Part shown: piece by piece, positions 7,673 through 16,917 of the stretch | Layout: the number at the start of each line of letters is the position of its first letter | Position numbering within the stretch: position 1 is the first letter of the stretch | NCBI RefSeq assembly: GCF_031954365.1 | Contig: NZ_JAUSVZ010000002.1 | Direction: 5' to 3' (one strand) | DNA from: Brevibacillus aydinogluensis | GTDB lineage: Bacteria > Bacillota > Bacilli > Brevibacillales > Brevibacillaceae | DNA: 64,000 nt | Position numbers and translations under genes: made by a program | The notes under the pieces: model-generated | What the model was told of the DNA's origin: nothing | What the model saw: only the letters and a program-made list of their open reading frames with translations | Databases searched by the model: none

Positions 7673-8521
7673 TTATTGGATAACTCCTTTCATCCGTAAG
7701 TAGCGAACCATCATGGTTGCGGCTTCTGCTCTCGTGGTGTTACCGGTGGGGCGAAAACTTCCATCTGGATAGCCCTTTAAGAGTCCGGCGGCAGCTACTT
7801 TTTTCACGTCGGCTGGATACTTTATGGCACTCTCGTCTTTAAACTTCACATGTTGCGAAGGGACTTCTGGAACATCTATGGCTGTCCATAAGGCAATTTC
7901 TTCGCGTGGGATTGCAGCGTTAGGTGAGAAAAGCCTTCCCGAATATATGGCCGGATTAATGTTTTTGCGGACCACCAGGGAAGAAACCGGCCCGAAAAAC
8001 CAATCGTTTGGCTTTACGTCCATAAAGACCGAGGTTGCCACCGGCTGAGGAACAGTTGATGTCATTTTTAACACACGCTCCAAGAGTGCAGCATATTCCG
8101 CTCTCGTGATGGCTTTTTCCGGCTTAAACGTTCCATCTGGATAGCCACGCAGTAAACCAAGCTGATTCATAAGCAGAATGTCGTTTCTGGCCCAATGGTT
8201 TACTGAATCCGTGGGTACCATGAACATCGAATCATTCTTACTATCTACTCCAGCATTGTCTCTGTTTGTTTTTTCTGTTTTTCTCAGAGGAACCGTTATA
8301 ATTTTGGGGGCGGTTTCGGAATTAGGGACCGAAACCACCACAGTAATTTCATCCTCTTTGTACGTAAACTCCAAATCTACAAAATTCCCCTCCTTGTCTA
8401 CGATTTTATAAGCGCTCGTCCCTTCCGGAATTGATACCGTAGCCTTTTTTTGCGCAACCGCAAAAGAATTGACACTTCCCACTAGGGAAAGCGCCAAAAT
8501 TACTGCGAAACACTTCTTCAT
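7673..8521 (-). CDS. S-layer homology (SLH) domain protein in the T4SS operon
   Basis: 282 residues: signal peptide (MKKCFAVILALSLVGSVNSF), about 85 residues of beta-rich sequence, then three SLH modules (about 105-150, 165-215, 220-280), the first and third with the typical GLLRGYPDGTFKPEKAITRAE and GLLKGYPDGSFRPTGNTTRA cores. SLH domains bind pyruvylated secondary wall polymers and hold S-layer-type proteins on the cell. The middle copy is degenerate. The gene overlaps the upstream CpaE-like gene by four bases (ATGA), so it is translated with the secretion machinery. It could anchor the conjugation apparatus or the FN3/Ig proteins to the wall; that role is inferred. Confidence 0.9.
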   Translation of the reverse strand: MKKCFAVILALSLVGSVNSFAVAQKKATVSIPEGTSAYKIVDKEGNFVDLEFTYKEDEITVVVSVPNSETAPKIITVPLRKTEKTNRDNAGVDSKNDSMFMVPTDSVNHWARNDILLMNQLGLLRGYPDGTFKPEKAITRAEYAALLERVLKMTSTVPQPVATSVFMDVKPNDWFFGPVSSLVVRKNINPAIYSGRLFSPNAAIPREEIALWTAIDVPEVPSQHVKFKDESAIKYPADVKKVAAAGLLKGYPDGSFRPTGNTTRAEAATMMVRYLRMKGVIQ

Positions 8522-9849
8522 GATTTCTTTCCTCCAAACAGTCTTGCAAAAAAGCCTTGTTTTTCTTTCACCGCGAATCCAGATACGAGCGATTCCATCA
8601 CTCGGATGAGTGCAACAGAAAAAGGATGAGATTTATCTTCTTGCACCAGCACCTTCCCCTCATTATGAATGGCCCGCATTCCAGCTGCCTCTGGAAGAAA
8701 GCCGATAATGGGCAATCCGTTGAGGTATGCTTTGCATTTTTCCCTCGTAAGTGTATTTCGGTCTTTCTTCGCTGGTTCAAAATTGACCAACACACTGACT
8801 TTTTCCAGGGATTGTTGCCGTCTGCTCCACAGCTCCAGATATTCCTGTGTATCCTTGATGGTTGCCAAATCGTAGTCAACGATCAACAAGGTCCTGTTCG
8901 CCATAGACATCGCCACACTGAGCAGATCTTGCCGCTCTGGCCCGATATCAATCACGACATAGTCAAATATGCGGCTGAGATGAGTCAAAATGTAGCCAAC
9001 AAGTTCGGGAGAGCAAGATTGTCCTACATTCACACCTGGCAGTACATACAGGCCATTAGGGTGCTTGACCACCAGTTTCGTGAGAACTACTTGATCCGTA
9101 ACCAGCGCATTGCTTTCAAAGTACGGTTCCCACGTTTTCAAATTCACTTCCGTTTTAATCCGCATTCGGGTTGCTACATTACCGTGCGGATGCATCAGGT
9201 CAACAAGAATGACCCGACTGTTTGCATGGTCATGCAGCAGCCGGGCCACGTTCATGGCGACCGTAGTTTTTCCAATCCCCCCTTTTGTTGAGGTGACCAC
9301 AAGCATTTGTCGTCCCCCGATGGGGCGGATATGAAGTTCATCCAGACGTGAGAAATTTACAGATACGGTCTCAAGTTTCTTGTCTATCGGAGGATAGGAC
9401 TCGTGTTTTTCTTCCCTCCTTTGCGGCTCTTGATCGTCAATCGGTTCCACAAACATTGACTGTTCTTTGCTTCGGGGAACAGAAGTAGATGGTCTTGTCC
9501 TGGGAACCAAGCGAATTACGTGATCAACAGATCTCGTATCCGTTTTCCCTGTATCATGAGTAGCGGTACTTACGTGTGCCATCCGGTCCAGAAAGTCATG
9601 GGCTCCATTCCGTAATGCTTCCTTCATTTCTTCCACGTATTGTTCACTCTTGAGATTCCCAAGGACATATACCCTTGCATGGTCTCTCAGAAGGGGCAAT
9701 AGAACCTTATCTTCTGGCCAGAGGAGATACACAATGGCATTTGGAGTTTCTCGCACGTGGGCCAGCAGTTGATCGGGTGAAACGACCGTTGCGTCTTGAT
9801 TGTTCAGAGGTACAGTAGAAAACACACGTTGTGTTTGAGTACCGATCAT
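8518..9849 (-). CDS. CpaE/TadZ-like ParA-superfamily ATPase
   Basis: 443 residues from the ATG at 9847-9849 (RBS AAAGGA). The N-terminal about 95 residues resemble a degenerate receiver domain. A charged linker leads to a MinD/ParA ATPase domain with the deviant Walker A TKGGIGKTT (residues about 190-198), a DLMHPHGN switch-like motif and YVVIDIGPERQD in the Walker B position. This layout is that of CpaE/TadZ, which position type IVb pilus or secretion machines at the membrane. Finding it within a T4SS operon, in overlap with an SLH gene, suggests polar or site-specific placement of the conjugation apparatus. That function is inferred from the family. Confidence 0.8.
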   Translation of the reverse strand: MIGTQTQRVFSTVPLNNQDATVVSPDQLLAHVRETPNAIVYLLWPEDKVLLPLLRDHARVYVLGNLKSEQYVEEMKEALRNGAHDFLDRMAHVSTATHDTGKTDTRSVDHVIRLVPRTRPSTSVPRSKEQSMFVEPIDDQEPQRREEKHESYPPIDKKLETVSVNFSRLDELHIRPIGGRQMLVVTSTKGGIGKTTVAMNVARLLHDHANSRVILVDLMHPHGNVATRMRIKTEVNLKTWEPYFESNALVTDQVVLTKLVVKHPNGLYVLPGVNVGQSCSPELVGYILTHLSRIFDYVVIDIGPERQDLLSVAMSMANRTLLIVDYDLATIKDTQEYLELWSRRQQSLEKVSVLVNFEPAKKDRNTLTREKCKAYLNGLPIIGFLPEAAGMRAIHNEGKVLVQEDKSHPFSVALIRVMESLVSGFAVKEKQGFFARLFGGKKS

Positions 9850-9874
9850 AACTATCTTCCTTTCGTTTGTTTTC

Positions 9875-10504
9875 TCAAGGATTTTCAACACGAACAATTA
9901 ACGTGCGCCACTCCCCTTTCGCCGGTGCTCGTATCTTTTGATCGCCGCCATACATCTTCCGTAGTACACCTCTCCACTCTCTTTTTGTCATCGGAGCTGA
10001 TTTGTCATGTATGATTGGCGCTACCTCGTAAGCAAGACCTAGCCGTTTGGCTGCATTCATCGCTGCAACCGTTAACGTTTGATGGGTCGTTCCGACGAAT
10101 ACCACCCTTTTTTTCGGATACGTTCTGGCGAAGTCATGCAGCCGTTGCATATCGCGGATGTACTGCCTCAATATCCGAACGGGTGTATTTTTTTGCTTCT
10201 TATCTGGTTCCATCAGATGAAGTTCAAACCAAATTTCGTCGTCGGACTCGTTATAGGGAATCACAAATGTCCTCTCCAGGTCCATCCTCTTTGCTTCACG
10301 ATGGTATCGTTTCTTGATCGCATCGCGTTTACGAATCCCGTTAAAAACCAAAACGACGGCGCCAACATAAAGAGCAGCTGCTACATACAACAGAAACATC
10401 CCTACATAGAAGTGGGTAAAAAAACAGATGACCGCTGTTGCGATCATCCCAAAGAACACCCCATAATCCCGCTTCTGCCATACACGCATGTCGTGCATCC
10501 TCAT
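9875..10504 (-). CDS. T4SS operon membrane protein with two N-terminal helices
   Basis: About 209 residues. Two closely spaced transmembrane segments (FFGMIATAVICFFTHFY and FLLYVAAALYVGAVVLV) are followed by a basic linker and a soluble C-terminal domain of about 140 residues with alternating strands and helices (RVVFVGTTHQTLTVAAMNAAKRLGL). I do not recognise the family. The start shown overlaps the previous stop (ATGA); an ATG five codons later (10487-10489) has a better-spaced GAGG and is equally possible. The position between two P-loop proteins suggests a membrane anchor for them. Confidence 0.7.
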   Translation of the reverse strand: MRMHDMRVWQKRDYGVFFGMIATAVICFFTHFYVGMFLLYVAAALYVGAVVLVFNGIRKRDAIKKRYHREAKRMDLERTFVIPYNESDDEIWFELHLMEPDKKQKNTPVRILRQYIRDMQRLHDFARTYPKKRVVFVGTTHQTLTVAAMNAAKRLGLAYEVAPIIHDKSAPMTKREWRGVLRKMYGGDQKIRAPAKGEWRTLIVRVENP

Positions 10505-11745
10505 CCAATACCACTTCGCATGTACTGGTGAAGGGGGTCCATTTGTATGACCTTCACCAAACGATCACATAAAGCCTCATCTGAAAACGCTCGTGGAATG
10601 CCTTTTTCAATGTCGTAATAGGCCTTACGATCATAAGGAAGCGTCAACACATGGAGAAGTGGAATCATGTTTTGAGGGTGACAAGCATCTTCATAGGCCA
10701 TATTCCAAATCAAGCCGGCAGGTTGGATTCCATCCAGCGACTTACTAATGATCACTTGCCGTGCATAATCAGAGTCTACGACTACGTACACAACTGCTCC
10801 TGTTGGAATATCAGCCTTACTGGCGGCTTCCACAATCAGTACATCAACCTTTGCGGAAGGTTTAGCATCCCTCCCTGCGACTGTAAGGGGTATGTCGGAT
10901 AGCGTAAACGGGAACATAGGTGCGTTAAACCAAAGTTTCGTCTTGCACGTTGGTGTACAATCCTTATACAAAACAGGAACCTGCAATCTTTTGGCTGCGG
11001 CAATAGCCATGTTCACCCCGACATATGTTTTTCCAGTTGCTTCAGGTGAATACAGCACGATAACCTTTTCCGTAGTCGTTTCCGGTTCTTTCTTTTGAAT
11101 CCCTACAACCGCTTGTTGAACCACTGTTGTCGTTTCAGGAATTGATGCACTTTCCTTCCCGCGTACTTCCCATTTCTTTCGCAGTTTTTCACTTACATCC
11201 GTCATGGACTTGGCAATTCGATAGACTCGTTGACTAATCTGCCGAGAGCCCTCTGGCTTTTCTTCTTCCGTCGTTATGAGCCTAATCTCCTTCGCCCGGT
11301 AGGTATCTTCAGAAGTAAGCTCCTCTTCTTGACGTAGAAGATGTTTCACCTGTTTCCGAGTTCCGGGATGATGTAGAGCTGCAATTACCTGATCCACCTT
11401 GATGGTATCCCCTATGATCAGATCATAGATACCCAGTCCAATCAGTCTTTCCAAAAAAGGATGACCTGGAGGGCGTTCATTGAGGATCATGACAACACGA
11501 ATCCCTTCTTCGACAATTGACTCCATGATTTTAAGAATGTTTGCCTCCGCCCCCACAAGCCCCGCTTGTTGATCAAAACGGGATATTGGAATGGTTTCCG
11601 AAAACAATACAACGTCCGGTTTCAATGCAGGTACCATGGTGGTAAGCTGTTCCGCATACAATGCCCTGCCAACTTCCAAAATTCCTTCCTTCTTGCTCAC
11701 ATATTCATCCAACGCTTCGTCCCCTGTGGCAAAGACAATTCTCAA
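10501..11745 (-). CDS. Second CpaE-like P-loop protein of the T4SS operon
   Basis: About 414 residues from a TTG start at 11743-11745, which lies six bases after GAGGTG; the ATG two codons earlier is too close to the ribosome site. The N-terminal part (RIVFATGDEALDEYV, later PDVVLFSETIP) resembles a receiver-like fold. The C-terminal domain has a P-loop YSPEATGKTYVGVNMA, missing the usual first glycine of Walker A, and VDVLIVEAASK at the Walker B place. It is distantly similar in order to the CpaE/TadZ-like gene two positions downstream, suggesting an ancient duplication, perhaps a heterodimer with one weaker ATPase. Function inferred. Confidence 0.65.
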   Translation of the reverse strand: MRIVFATGDEALDEYVSKKEGILEVGRALYAEQLTTMVPALKPDVVLFSETIPISRFDQQAGLVGAEANILKIMESIVEEGIRVVMILNERPPGHPFLERLIGLGIYDLIIGDTIKVDQVIAALHHPGTRKQVKHLLRQEEELTSEDTYRAKEIRLITTEEEKPEGSRQISQRVYRIAKSMTDVSEKLRKKWEVRGKESASIPETTTVVQQAVVGIQKKEPETTTEKVIVLYSPEATGKTYVGVNMAIAAAKRLQVPVLYKDCTPTCKTKLWFNAPMFPFTLSDIPLTVAGRDAKPSAKVDVLIVEAASKADIPTGAVVYVVVDSDYARQVIISKSLDGIQPAGLIWNMAYEDACHPQNMIPLLHVLTLPYDRKAYYDIEKGIPRAFSDEALCDRLVKVIQMDPLHQYMRSGIG

Positions 11746-11755
11746 GGCCATCACC

Positions 11756-12181
11756 TCACTGGAGGAATTCAATGAATTTGCGTAATAATGGGACGCCATG
11801 GATTGTTAGGAACAGTCCTAGTGCGACAAAGGCTATAAAGCACCAAATCCATGCCAGTATTTTTTTAAACCCCATAAAAAACAGAAGAACCGATCCCAAA
11901 ACGAGAAACGGTCCCGCTAGTAAGAGAAACTTCACGGATAACTTTAGTGACAGTTCAGTTAACCATGCTCGAATCACTTCTGTTTTTTTCTCCAGCCAAT
12001 CAAGGAACTCATCATTCTCTAATGAGGACGACTCCTTAATGATGAACGTCCCTTTCTGACTTTCCTCTAATCCGGACAAAATGCGATTGGCCACATCATT
12101 TTTGGGCTGCTGTTGTTCGGCATATGCGACCGAATGAAACAACAACCAAACGATAACCAGAATCCATCCCCACTTTTTCAT
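11756..12181 (-). CDS. Small secreted/membrane T4SS operon protein
   Basis: 141 residues with an N-terminal signal segment (MKKWGWILVIVWLLFHSVAYA), a polar charged middle (residues 22-70) and two closely spaced hydrophobic helices (FLLLAGPFLVLGSVLLFFMG and ILAWIWCFIAFVALGLFL). This pattern resembles small inner-membrane T4SS parts, but I cannot assign a VirB number. It is 10 bases from the hydrolase upstream and about 10 from the P-loop protein downstream, so it belongs to the operon. Confidence 0.7.
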   Translation of the reverse strand: MKKWGWILVIVWLLFHSVAYAEQQQPKNDVANRILSGLEESQKGTFIIKESSSLENDEFLDWLEKKTEVIRAWLTELSLKLSVKFLLLAGPFLVLGSVLLFFMGFKKILAWIWCFIAFVALGLFLTIHGVPLLRKFIEFLQ

Positions 12182-12190
12182 ACGTCCCTC

Positions 12191-14299
12191 CTACTGCTTA
12201 ATGATCCAGACCCGACGTTTTTGTCTTCCAAATTGCAAGGCATCCTTTAGTTCAGGCATATAGATATCAATTCTTTTTCCTTTGATGTCACTCCCCTTAT
12301 CTTCAACCACGTAGTAAGGCTCCAAGCCTTCAATTTTCACAATGCTACCAGCTGGTATGACCGTCCAATCGGCAGCAATTGTATGATTGGGACGCACCGG
12401 CTTCCCAGAAGCAGTGATCCCATATCCGGGATCTCCAGGCTTCTTACCGGTTGATTCTTTCCCGGCCGTGTACGCAGTGATCTCAAACTCCCCCAAATAC
12501 GACATCTTTTCTGTACTCGGATTAGAAATTTTACCCCCTTCAAAACTGGGTTGATCCCCGTATACATCCAGAAGTCCGTCTGCTTTCATGAAGTCTATCC
12601 ACTTGAGTGGGTCCCGGCGTTTTCCGCCAATGGTGACATCCATATGCAGGTGAGCGCCTGTACTTCTACCTGTACTTCCAACATACCCAATCACTTCCCC
12701 TTGCTGTACCCTCTGCCCTGGAGAGACCACGTACCTGCTTAGGTGCAGATAACGGACAACAATGTCCTGTGTACGATTTTGTTCAAGAACTTGTGTATCC
12801 AGCTTTAACGCCACATAATTTCCAGCCGAATCCGAGTGTTTCGCAATCTGCACGATCCCTGAGTTAATCGCCAAGACCGGAATATATTCGGGAACACCCC
12901 AGTCTACTCCATCGTGGAATTCTTGTTTACCAAAGAGTTCTCGGTAACAAAAACAACTGGTAATGGGCCATGTACTGCCATCCCAAAATGTCTTTCCCCT
13001 CACTTCAAAGGTTGGAGGCTCAATTTGAAAGTCCGGGTTGAGAATATAGATGGGAATCGACTGATAATAAACCGTGTACGCACTACTCAAGGAAGCTTGT
13101 GCTTTGACCAACTTCTCCTCATCTGTCTCTTCTCCACCCATGAACAGATAAACGACTTCCTCTTTTTTGGTTCGGTTGGTGATGTCATCTAACCAGGATG
13201 TGAGGAGATCATAGGACAAGAATAAAAACTTGGCCACCTTATCGACGAAACGATCCGTTAAGATGTCATCATTAATGTTATCTGAGTATTCCTCCACAAT
13301 GGCGTAACCGTATTTCGGAATATATACTTTCATGCCAAGTTCAAGACCGTACGGGTTATCTTTGGCAACCGCTATCGTTCCGAATCGGGTTTCGCTTCCT
13401 CTTCGGGGAAGTGTACCAAGCGGCGTCCTGCCTTTATTGATACGCCACGAATTGTCGTAGACTTGGACTTTTGCAGGTAAGGATTCAATAAACTTTTTGG
13501 GCGTACGTTCTGGCAGGAGAGCATACAAATCGATTTCTCCCCACTCATTCCTGGGGGCAGAGCCAATTGGCGAGCGGGCAATCACTTGTTGCATTTCGGG
13601 CGGCAACAGATACTTCACGCGGGGATCTTTTAAGTCTCGATCAAACCCATAGGCTTGAAAAATAACGATGTCAACATTCTGGTTATCTTCCAAACCGTAG
13701 TGTCGAAGCGCCTGTTTCAGCTTTTCATACGTGAAGTCCGTGTCTACACGGGCCAACACCTCATGACATATTTGCGTGCCGTCCGACTGCTTTTCATAGA
13801 CGGTTTGGTAATGATATTGGTATGTCCCAATATAGGTATGAGCAAAATCAAGCAGAGTTCGGCCGTCACAGGCCTTCCGAAAACGAAATTCCGGTTTAAC
13901 AAACTCGTAGGTTTGGTTCAGATACGTTTCCATTTGGGAAAGATCATCAAAGTTGTAGGCCAGTTTGTCAATCGCAGCCAGAATGCCCCATGACAATTGA
14001 TGATCATGCTGGTAGACCTGGGCAATTTCTTCTTCTGTCAATCCTCCCTTCCATGTGTCTGCTTTCTTTTCGTACGCTGCCTTTATTTCCAGACCGATTT
14101 TGGGATCAAAGTCATCTCTTCCGGTGAAGTTCAGCATTCCCCCTGTAAGATTAAACATCGAATCTAGGGTTAACATTACGAGAAGCACAATGACAATCAG
14201 GGGAATTAAGCTCATTAAGAGAGAGAGCAGCATCCGTTTGACATAACGAAAAAGAAGGCGGGCCAGAATTAGACCCACCTTTTTTAATCGTTCCATCAT
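12191..14299 (-). CDS. Conjugation cell-wall hydrolase: M23 endopeptidase plus 3D domain
   Basis: 702 residues. A basic N-terminus and a transmembrane helix (LLSLLMSLIPLIVIVLLVML) anchor the protein, followed by an extracellular domain of about 360 residues. An M23/LytM peptidase domain lies near 455-570 with FHDGVDWG and AHLHMD carrying the HxxxD and HxH zinc ligands. A C-terminal 3D domain (FEITAYTAG, GITASGKPVRP, DKGSDIKGKRIDIYMP) follows, a fold found in lytic or resuscitation-type wall enzymes. A second, weaker 3D-like segment is near 300-345 (GTIAVAKDNPYG). It fills the VirB1 role of opening peptidoglycan for the channel. It overlaps the VirB6-like gene by four bases. Confidence 0.9.
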   Translation of the reverse strand: MMERLKKVGLILARLLFRYVKRMLLSLLMSLIPLIVIVLLVMLTLDSMFNLTGGMLNFTGRDDFDPKIGLEIKAAYEKKADTWKGGLTEEEIAQVYQHDHQLSWGILAAIDKLAYNFDDLSQMETYLNQTYEFVKPEFRFRKACDGRTLLDFAHTYIGTYQYHYQTVYEKQSDGTQICHEVLARVDTDFTYEKLKQALRHYGLEDNQNVDIVIFQAYGFDRDLKDPRVKYLLPPEMQQVIARSPIGSAPRNEWGEIDLYALLPERTPKKFIESLPAKVQVYDNSWRINKGRTPLGTLPRRGSETRFGTIAVAKDNPYGLELGMKVYIPKYGYAIVEEYSDNINDDILTDRFVDKVAKFLFLSYDLLTSWLDDITNRTKKEEVVYLFMGGEETDEEKLVKAQASLSSAYTVYYQSIPIYILNPDFQIEPPTFEVRGKTFWDGSTWPITSCFCYRELFGKQEFHDGVDWGVPEYIPVLAINSGIVQIAKHSDSAGNYVALKLDTQVLEQNRTQDIVVRYLHLSRYVVSPGQRVQQGEVIGYVGSTGRSTGAHLHMDVTIGGKRRDPLKWIDFMKADGLLDVYGDQPSFEGGKISNPSTEKMSYLGEFEITAYTAGKESTGKKPGDPGYGITASGKPVRPNHTIAADWTVIPAGSIVKIEGLEPYYVVEDKGSDIKGKRIDIYMPELKDALQFGRQKRRVWIIKQ

Positions 14300-16917
14300 T
14301 GGTTACGGAATCTCCTTTGGAGTTCCAATCCCTCTTCACTTTTTAGATAACTGCTGATAATCAAGTGTGCCTCCCCCTTGGTCTTTACTGTGTCTGCTGG
14401 AACCCCCAATTTTTCTAGTGTGTAGGTTTGTCTTTCGGTAACCGGATCAGAGAACCATGCGGGTTCAACGGGTTTATATGTTTGCTTAATGGTCGGCTGA
14501 AATGCCTTCCCTGATAAAGGTTGTGGTGAACGATACCCTTGATAATCTGGCCGAAGAGCAAATTGCTTCGATGCTGGGATAAATTCAGGACGACGAGCAA
14601 CTTGCTTCAATGACGGAGTAGATTCGGGCCGGAGAACGACTTTCTGCGGCGCCGGGGAAAATTTCGGTTCAATGCGGTACTTCCTCACTGAAACGGATGG
14701 TCCAGAAGGCGGCAAAGGAATCACCTTACCGGTAACTTTTTCAAGATGCATTTTCTGCCCCTCCACGTTCATCCTTCCAGCCATAGCTTGTTGATAGTTT
14801 TCCGCTGCTCCTTGATAGGTTCGTTCCAGATCCTCGTATCGTGCACCTGCATGAGATTCTGCTCGCTGTACTCTCTGTGCAGCCTGGTTCACTTGATAGC
14901 CAGCTTCCAAATATTGCGCAAGGGAAGAACCCGGGCGATAACCGGCTTTTGTGAGTGTTTGAACATCTTGACTACGATACACAGGATTCACAGCCTGTTT
15001 CGCTTGCTGTAACTGCTTGAAGGCTTGTTCTACCTGCTGGCGAGCCAAGTTCTTTTCCGGAGTGTTTGGTTTGATGGCTTGGTAATCGGCCAACGCCCTC
15101 TCATACGTTCGCTTGGCATCCTGCATTGTCTGGTGTGCATGAATCAACTGCGGCCGCGAACGATGATACGCCTCTTCATGCTGTTGTAACAAGTTCCTTG
15201 CTTTTACGCGTTCTTCCGGCTCCATTTGTTGATACACGGCGTCGAAGTTACGTTTGGCCTGCAGGTGATCTTGCTTCGCTGCAAAAACCGGGCTAATCTG
15301 GCTGTCAGCTTGGCGAAGAGCAAACGCCGCCTCTTCTTCATGCTGACGGGCCTCTGCCCACTTCTGTGGTAATTCCATCATCCGCTGGTAGGCTGCCGCC
15401 TTTTGGCGATGATAATCACGATCAAAAAACGGAAGCCGAGACGCCATGCTGTGGAGACCCTTTCGTACCTCAGGTGACGACGCTGCCGCGGTAAGTTGGT
15501 TGGCCGCATACCCGGAAAGTCTGGACCCCACTTTCGTTCCCGCTATCATACCGGGTGCACCTGCCAATGCCATTCCAGCCAATCCTCCAAATGCCCCTGC
15601 ACTAAACTGGAATCCACGCCGCAAGAAATGTCCAATGGATTGCGTAAAGCTTTCTCCAGGTTGAGCCAATCCGCTTTGTTGATAAGCGTCACGTATCCCT
15701 TGAAAGCTTTGCATGGCTAATTTTCCTGTGTTCATTACACCCGCAATTCCAAGACCTGAAAGAGTCAGATAGGCCATCTTCCGTAACCAACCAGCTCCCT
15801 CATGGGCAAATCCGCCCCCCTGAAAAACTTCCCGTACAAAAGCTCCTGACGGAATGATCGCAAGCAATAAGACAGCCGAGTAAGCAATCTTCTCCACATC
15901 AGGTGCATCCTGCATGAGATTGAAGGCAAAACAGTACAGCAAGGCATGAACCGGCTGCGTGAACAGGTTGGTCAGCATTTCCCGATTCCACAAACCAAAC
16001 AGATGACGTTTGGACGGAAAGTTTTGCAGCATAGCAATGATCGGGAACAGCACCAATAACCCCATGATGACAATCTTCTGCATGAAGTAAATAAAAAAGA
16101 TCATCCCGTGCTGAGCCAGGGCGATCAATTTCAACATGGCTTCTGTTAACTTGTCATCAATGGTGTAATTCAATAACCCCTGCACGACAATTTCCGGATC
16201 GACCAGATTGGCGAACAGGGCGACAAATAGCATGGCGATATCGGAATAGATCCCCACGAGAAAGGGAATAAACAGGATCGCCAATGCTGAAAGGACCATG
16301 GTGGAGATAATACTTCGGGCAGTAATGCGATCCTGAACACCGCTCGGGAACATCAGGTAGTTTGCCTGATACCCTACGATGATGACAGCACCTGCCCAAA
16401 AGATTCCCATCATGTAGTAGTAGATGTATTTAATGGTCTGCCACGTATTTTCGTCAAACCGATAGTAGGCAAAACGATCCTTGTCTTTAAATTGAACCTC
16501 TTCCGTACCGTCTTCGCTCTTCACAATTTCAAAGTTAAAGATTTGCCGCTCCGGCGGCGGAATCAATAGTTCTAACCATGCCGCTACCCTCTGAACGACA
16601 AATCCAACACTGCTGCCCAGGAAGTTGGCGTCATTAAAGGCAATATCATACGCTGAAACACCAATACCGGTGATGATCGCTCCCCATTTTGCCTTGTCAT
16701 AAACTTTCTTCGCTTTTTCCCCCGCTTTCGCTGCCTTATCCGTAATTTTTCCAAACCACCCGTCTTTGAACAGTTTCCCTATCCAACTTCCGACAACCCC
16801 ACCCTTACCTGCATCCGCCTTATACACACCGAATGTTGTCAGACCAACTCCGGTAAGCATGACGATGGCCACCGTGAGGATTACGACACGTCTCCACAAT
16901 GCTTGCTCACCCCCCAT
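14296..16917 (-). CDS. VirB6/TrbL-like polytopic channel protein with long cytoplasmic tail
   Basis: 873 residues. An N-terminal signal or anchor (VVILTVAIVMLTGVGL) is followed by about six hydrophobic segments between residues 170 and 420 (IKYIYYYMMGIFWAGAVIIV, SIISTMVLSALAILFIPF, MIFFIYFMQKIVIMGLLVLF), as in VirB6/TrbL proteins that form the inner-membrane channel. From about 490 the chain becomes a long Gln/Ala-rich coiled-coil region, ending in short repeats with an RPE core (residues about 755-800). Such tails are variable in Gram-positive VirB6 proteins. It overlaps the VirB4 gene upstream and the hydrolase gene downstream, showing tight coupling. Confidence 0.8.
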   Translation of the reverse strand: MGGEQALWRRVVILTVAIVMLTGVGLTTFGVYKADAGKGGVVGSWIGKLFKDGWFGKITDKAAKAGEKAKKVYDKAKWGAIITGIGVSAYDIAFNDANFLGSSVGFVVQRVAAWLELLIPPPERQIFNFEIVKSEDGTEEVQFKDKDRFAYYRFDENTWQTIKYIYYYMMGIFWAGAVIIVGYQANYLMFPSGVQDRITARSIISTMVLSALAILFIPFLVGIYSDIAMLFVALFANLVDPEIVVQGLLNYTIDDKLTEAMLKLIALAQHGMIFFIYFMQKIVIMGLLVLFPIIAMLQNFPSKRHLFGLWNREMLTNLFTQPVHALLYCFAFNLMQDAPDVEKIAYSAVLLLAIIPSGAFVREVFQGGGFAHEGAGWLRKMAYLTLSGLGIAGVMNTGKLAMQSFQGIRDAYQQSGLAQPGESFTQSIGHFLRRGFQFSAGAFGGLAGMALAGAPGMIAGTKVGSRLSGYAANQLTAAASSPEVRKGLHSMASRLPFFDRDYHRQKAAAYQRMMELPQKWAEARQHEEEAAFALRQADSQISPVFAAKQDHLQAKRNFDAVYQQMEPEERVKARNLLQQHEEAYHRSRPQLIHAHQTMQDAKRTYERALADYQAIKPNTPEKNLARQQVEQAFKQLQQAKQAVNPVYRSQDVQTLTKAGYRPGSSLAQYLEAGYQVNQAAQRVQRAESHAGARYEDLERTYQGAAENYQQAMAGRMNVEGQKMHLEKVTGKVIPLPPSGPSVSVRKYRIEPKFSPAPQKVVLRPESTPSLKQVARRPEFIPASKQFALRPDYQGYRSPQPLSGKAFQPTIKQTYKPVEPAWFSDPVTERQTYTLEKLGVPADTVKTKGEAHLIISSYLKSEEGLELQRRFRNQ

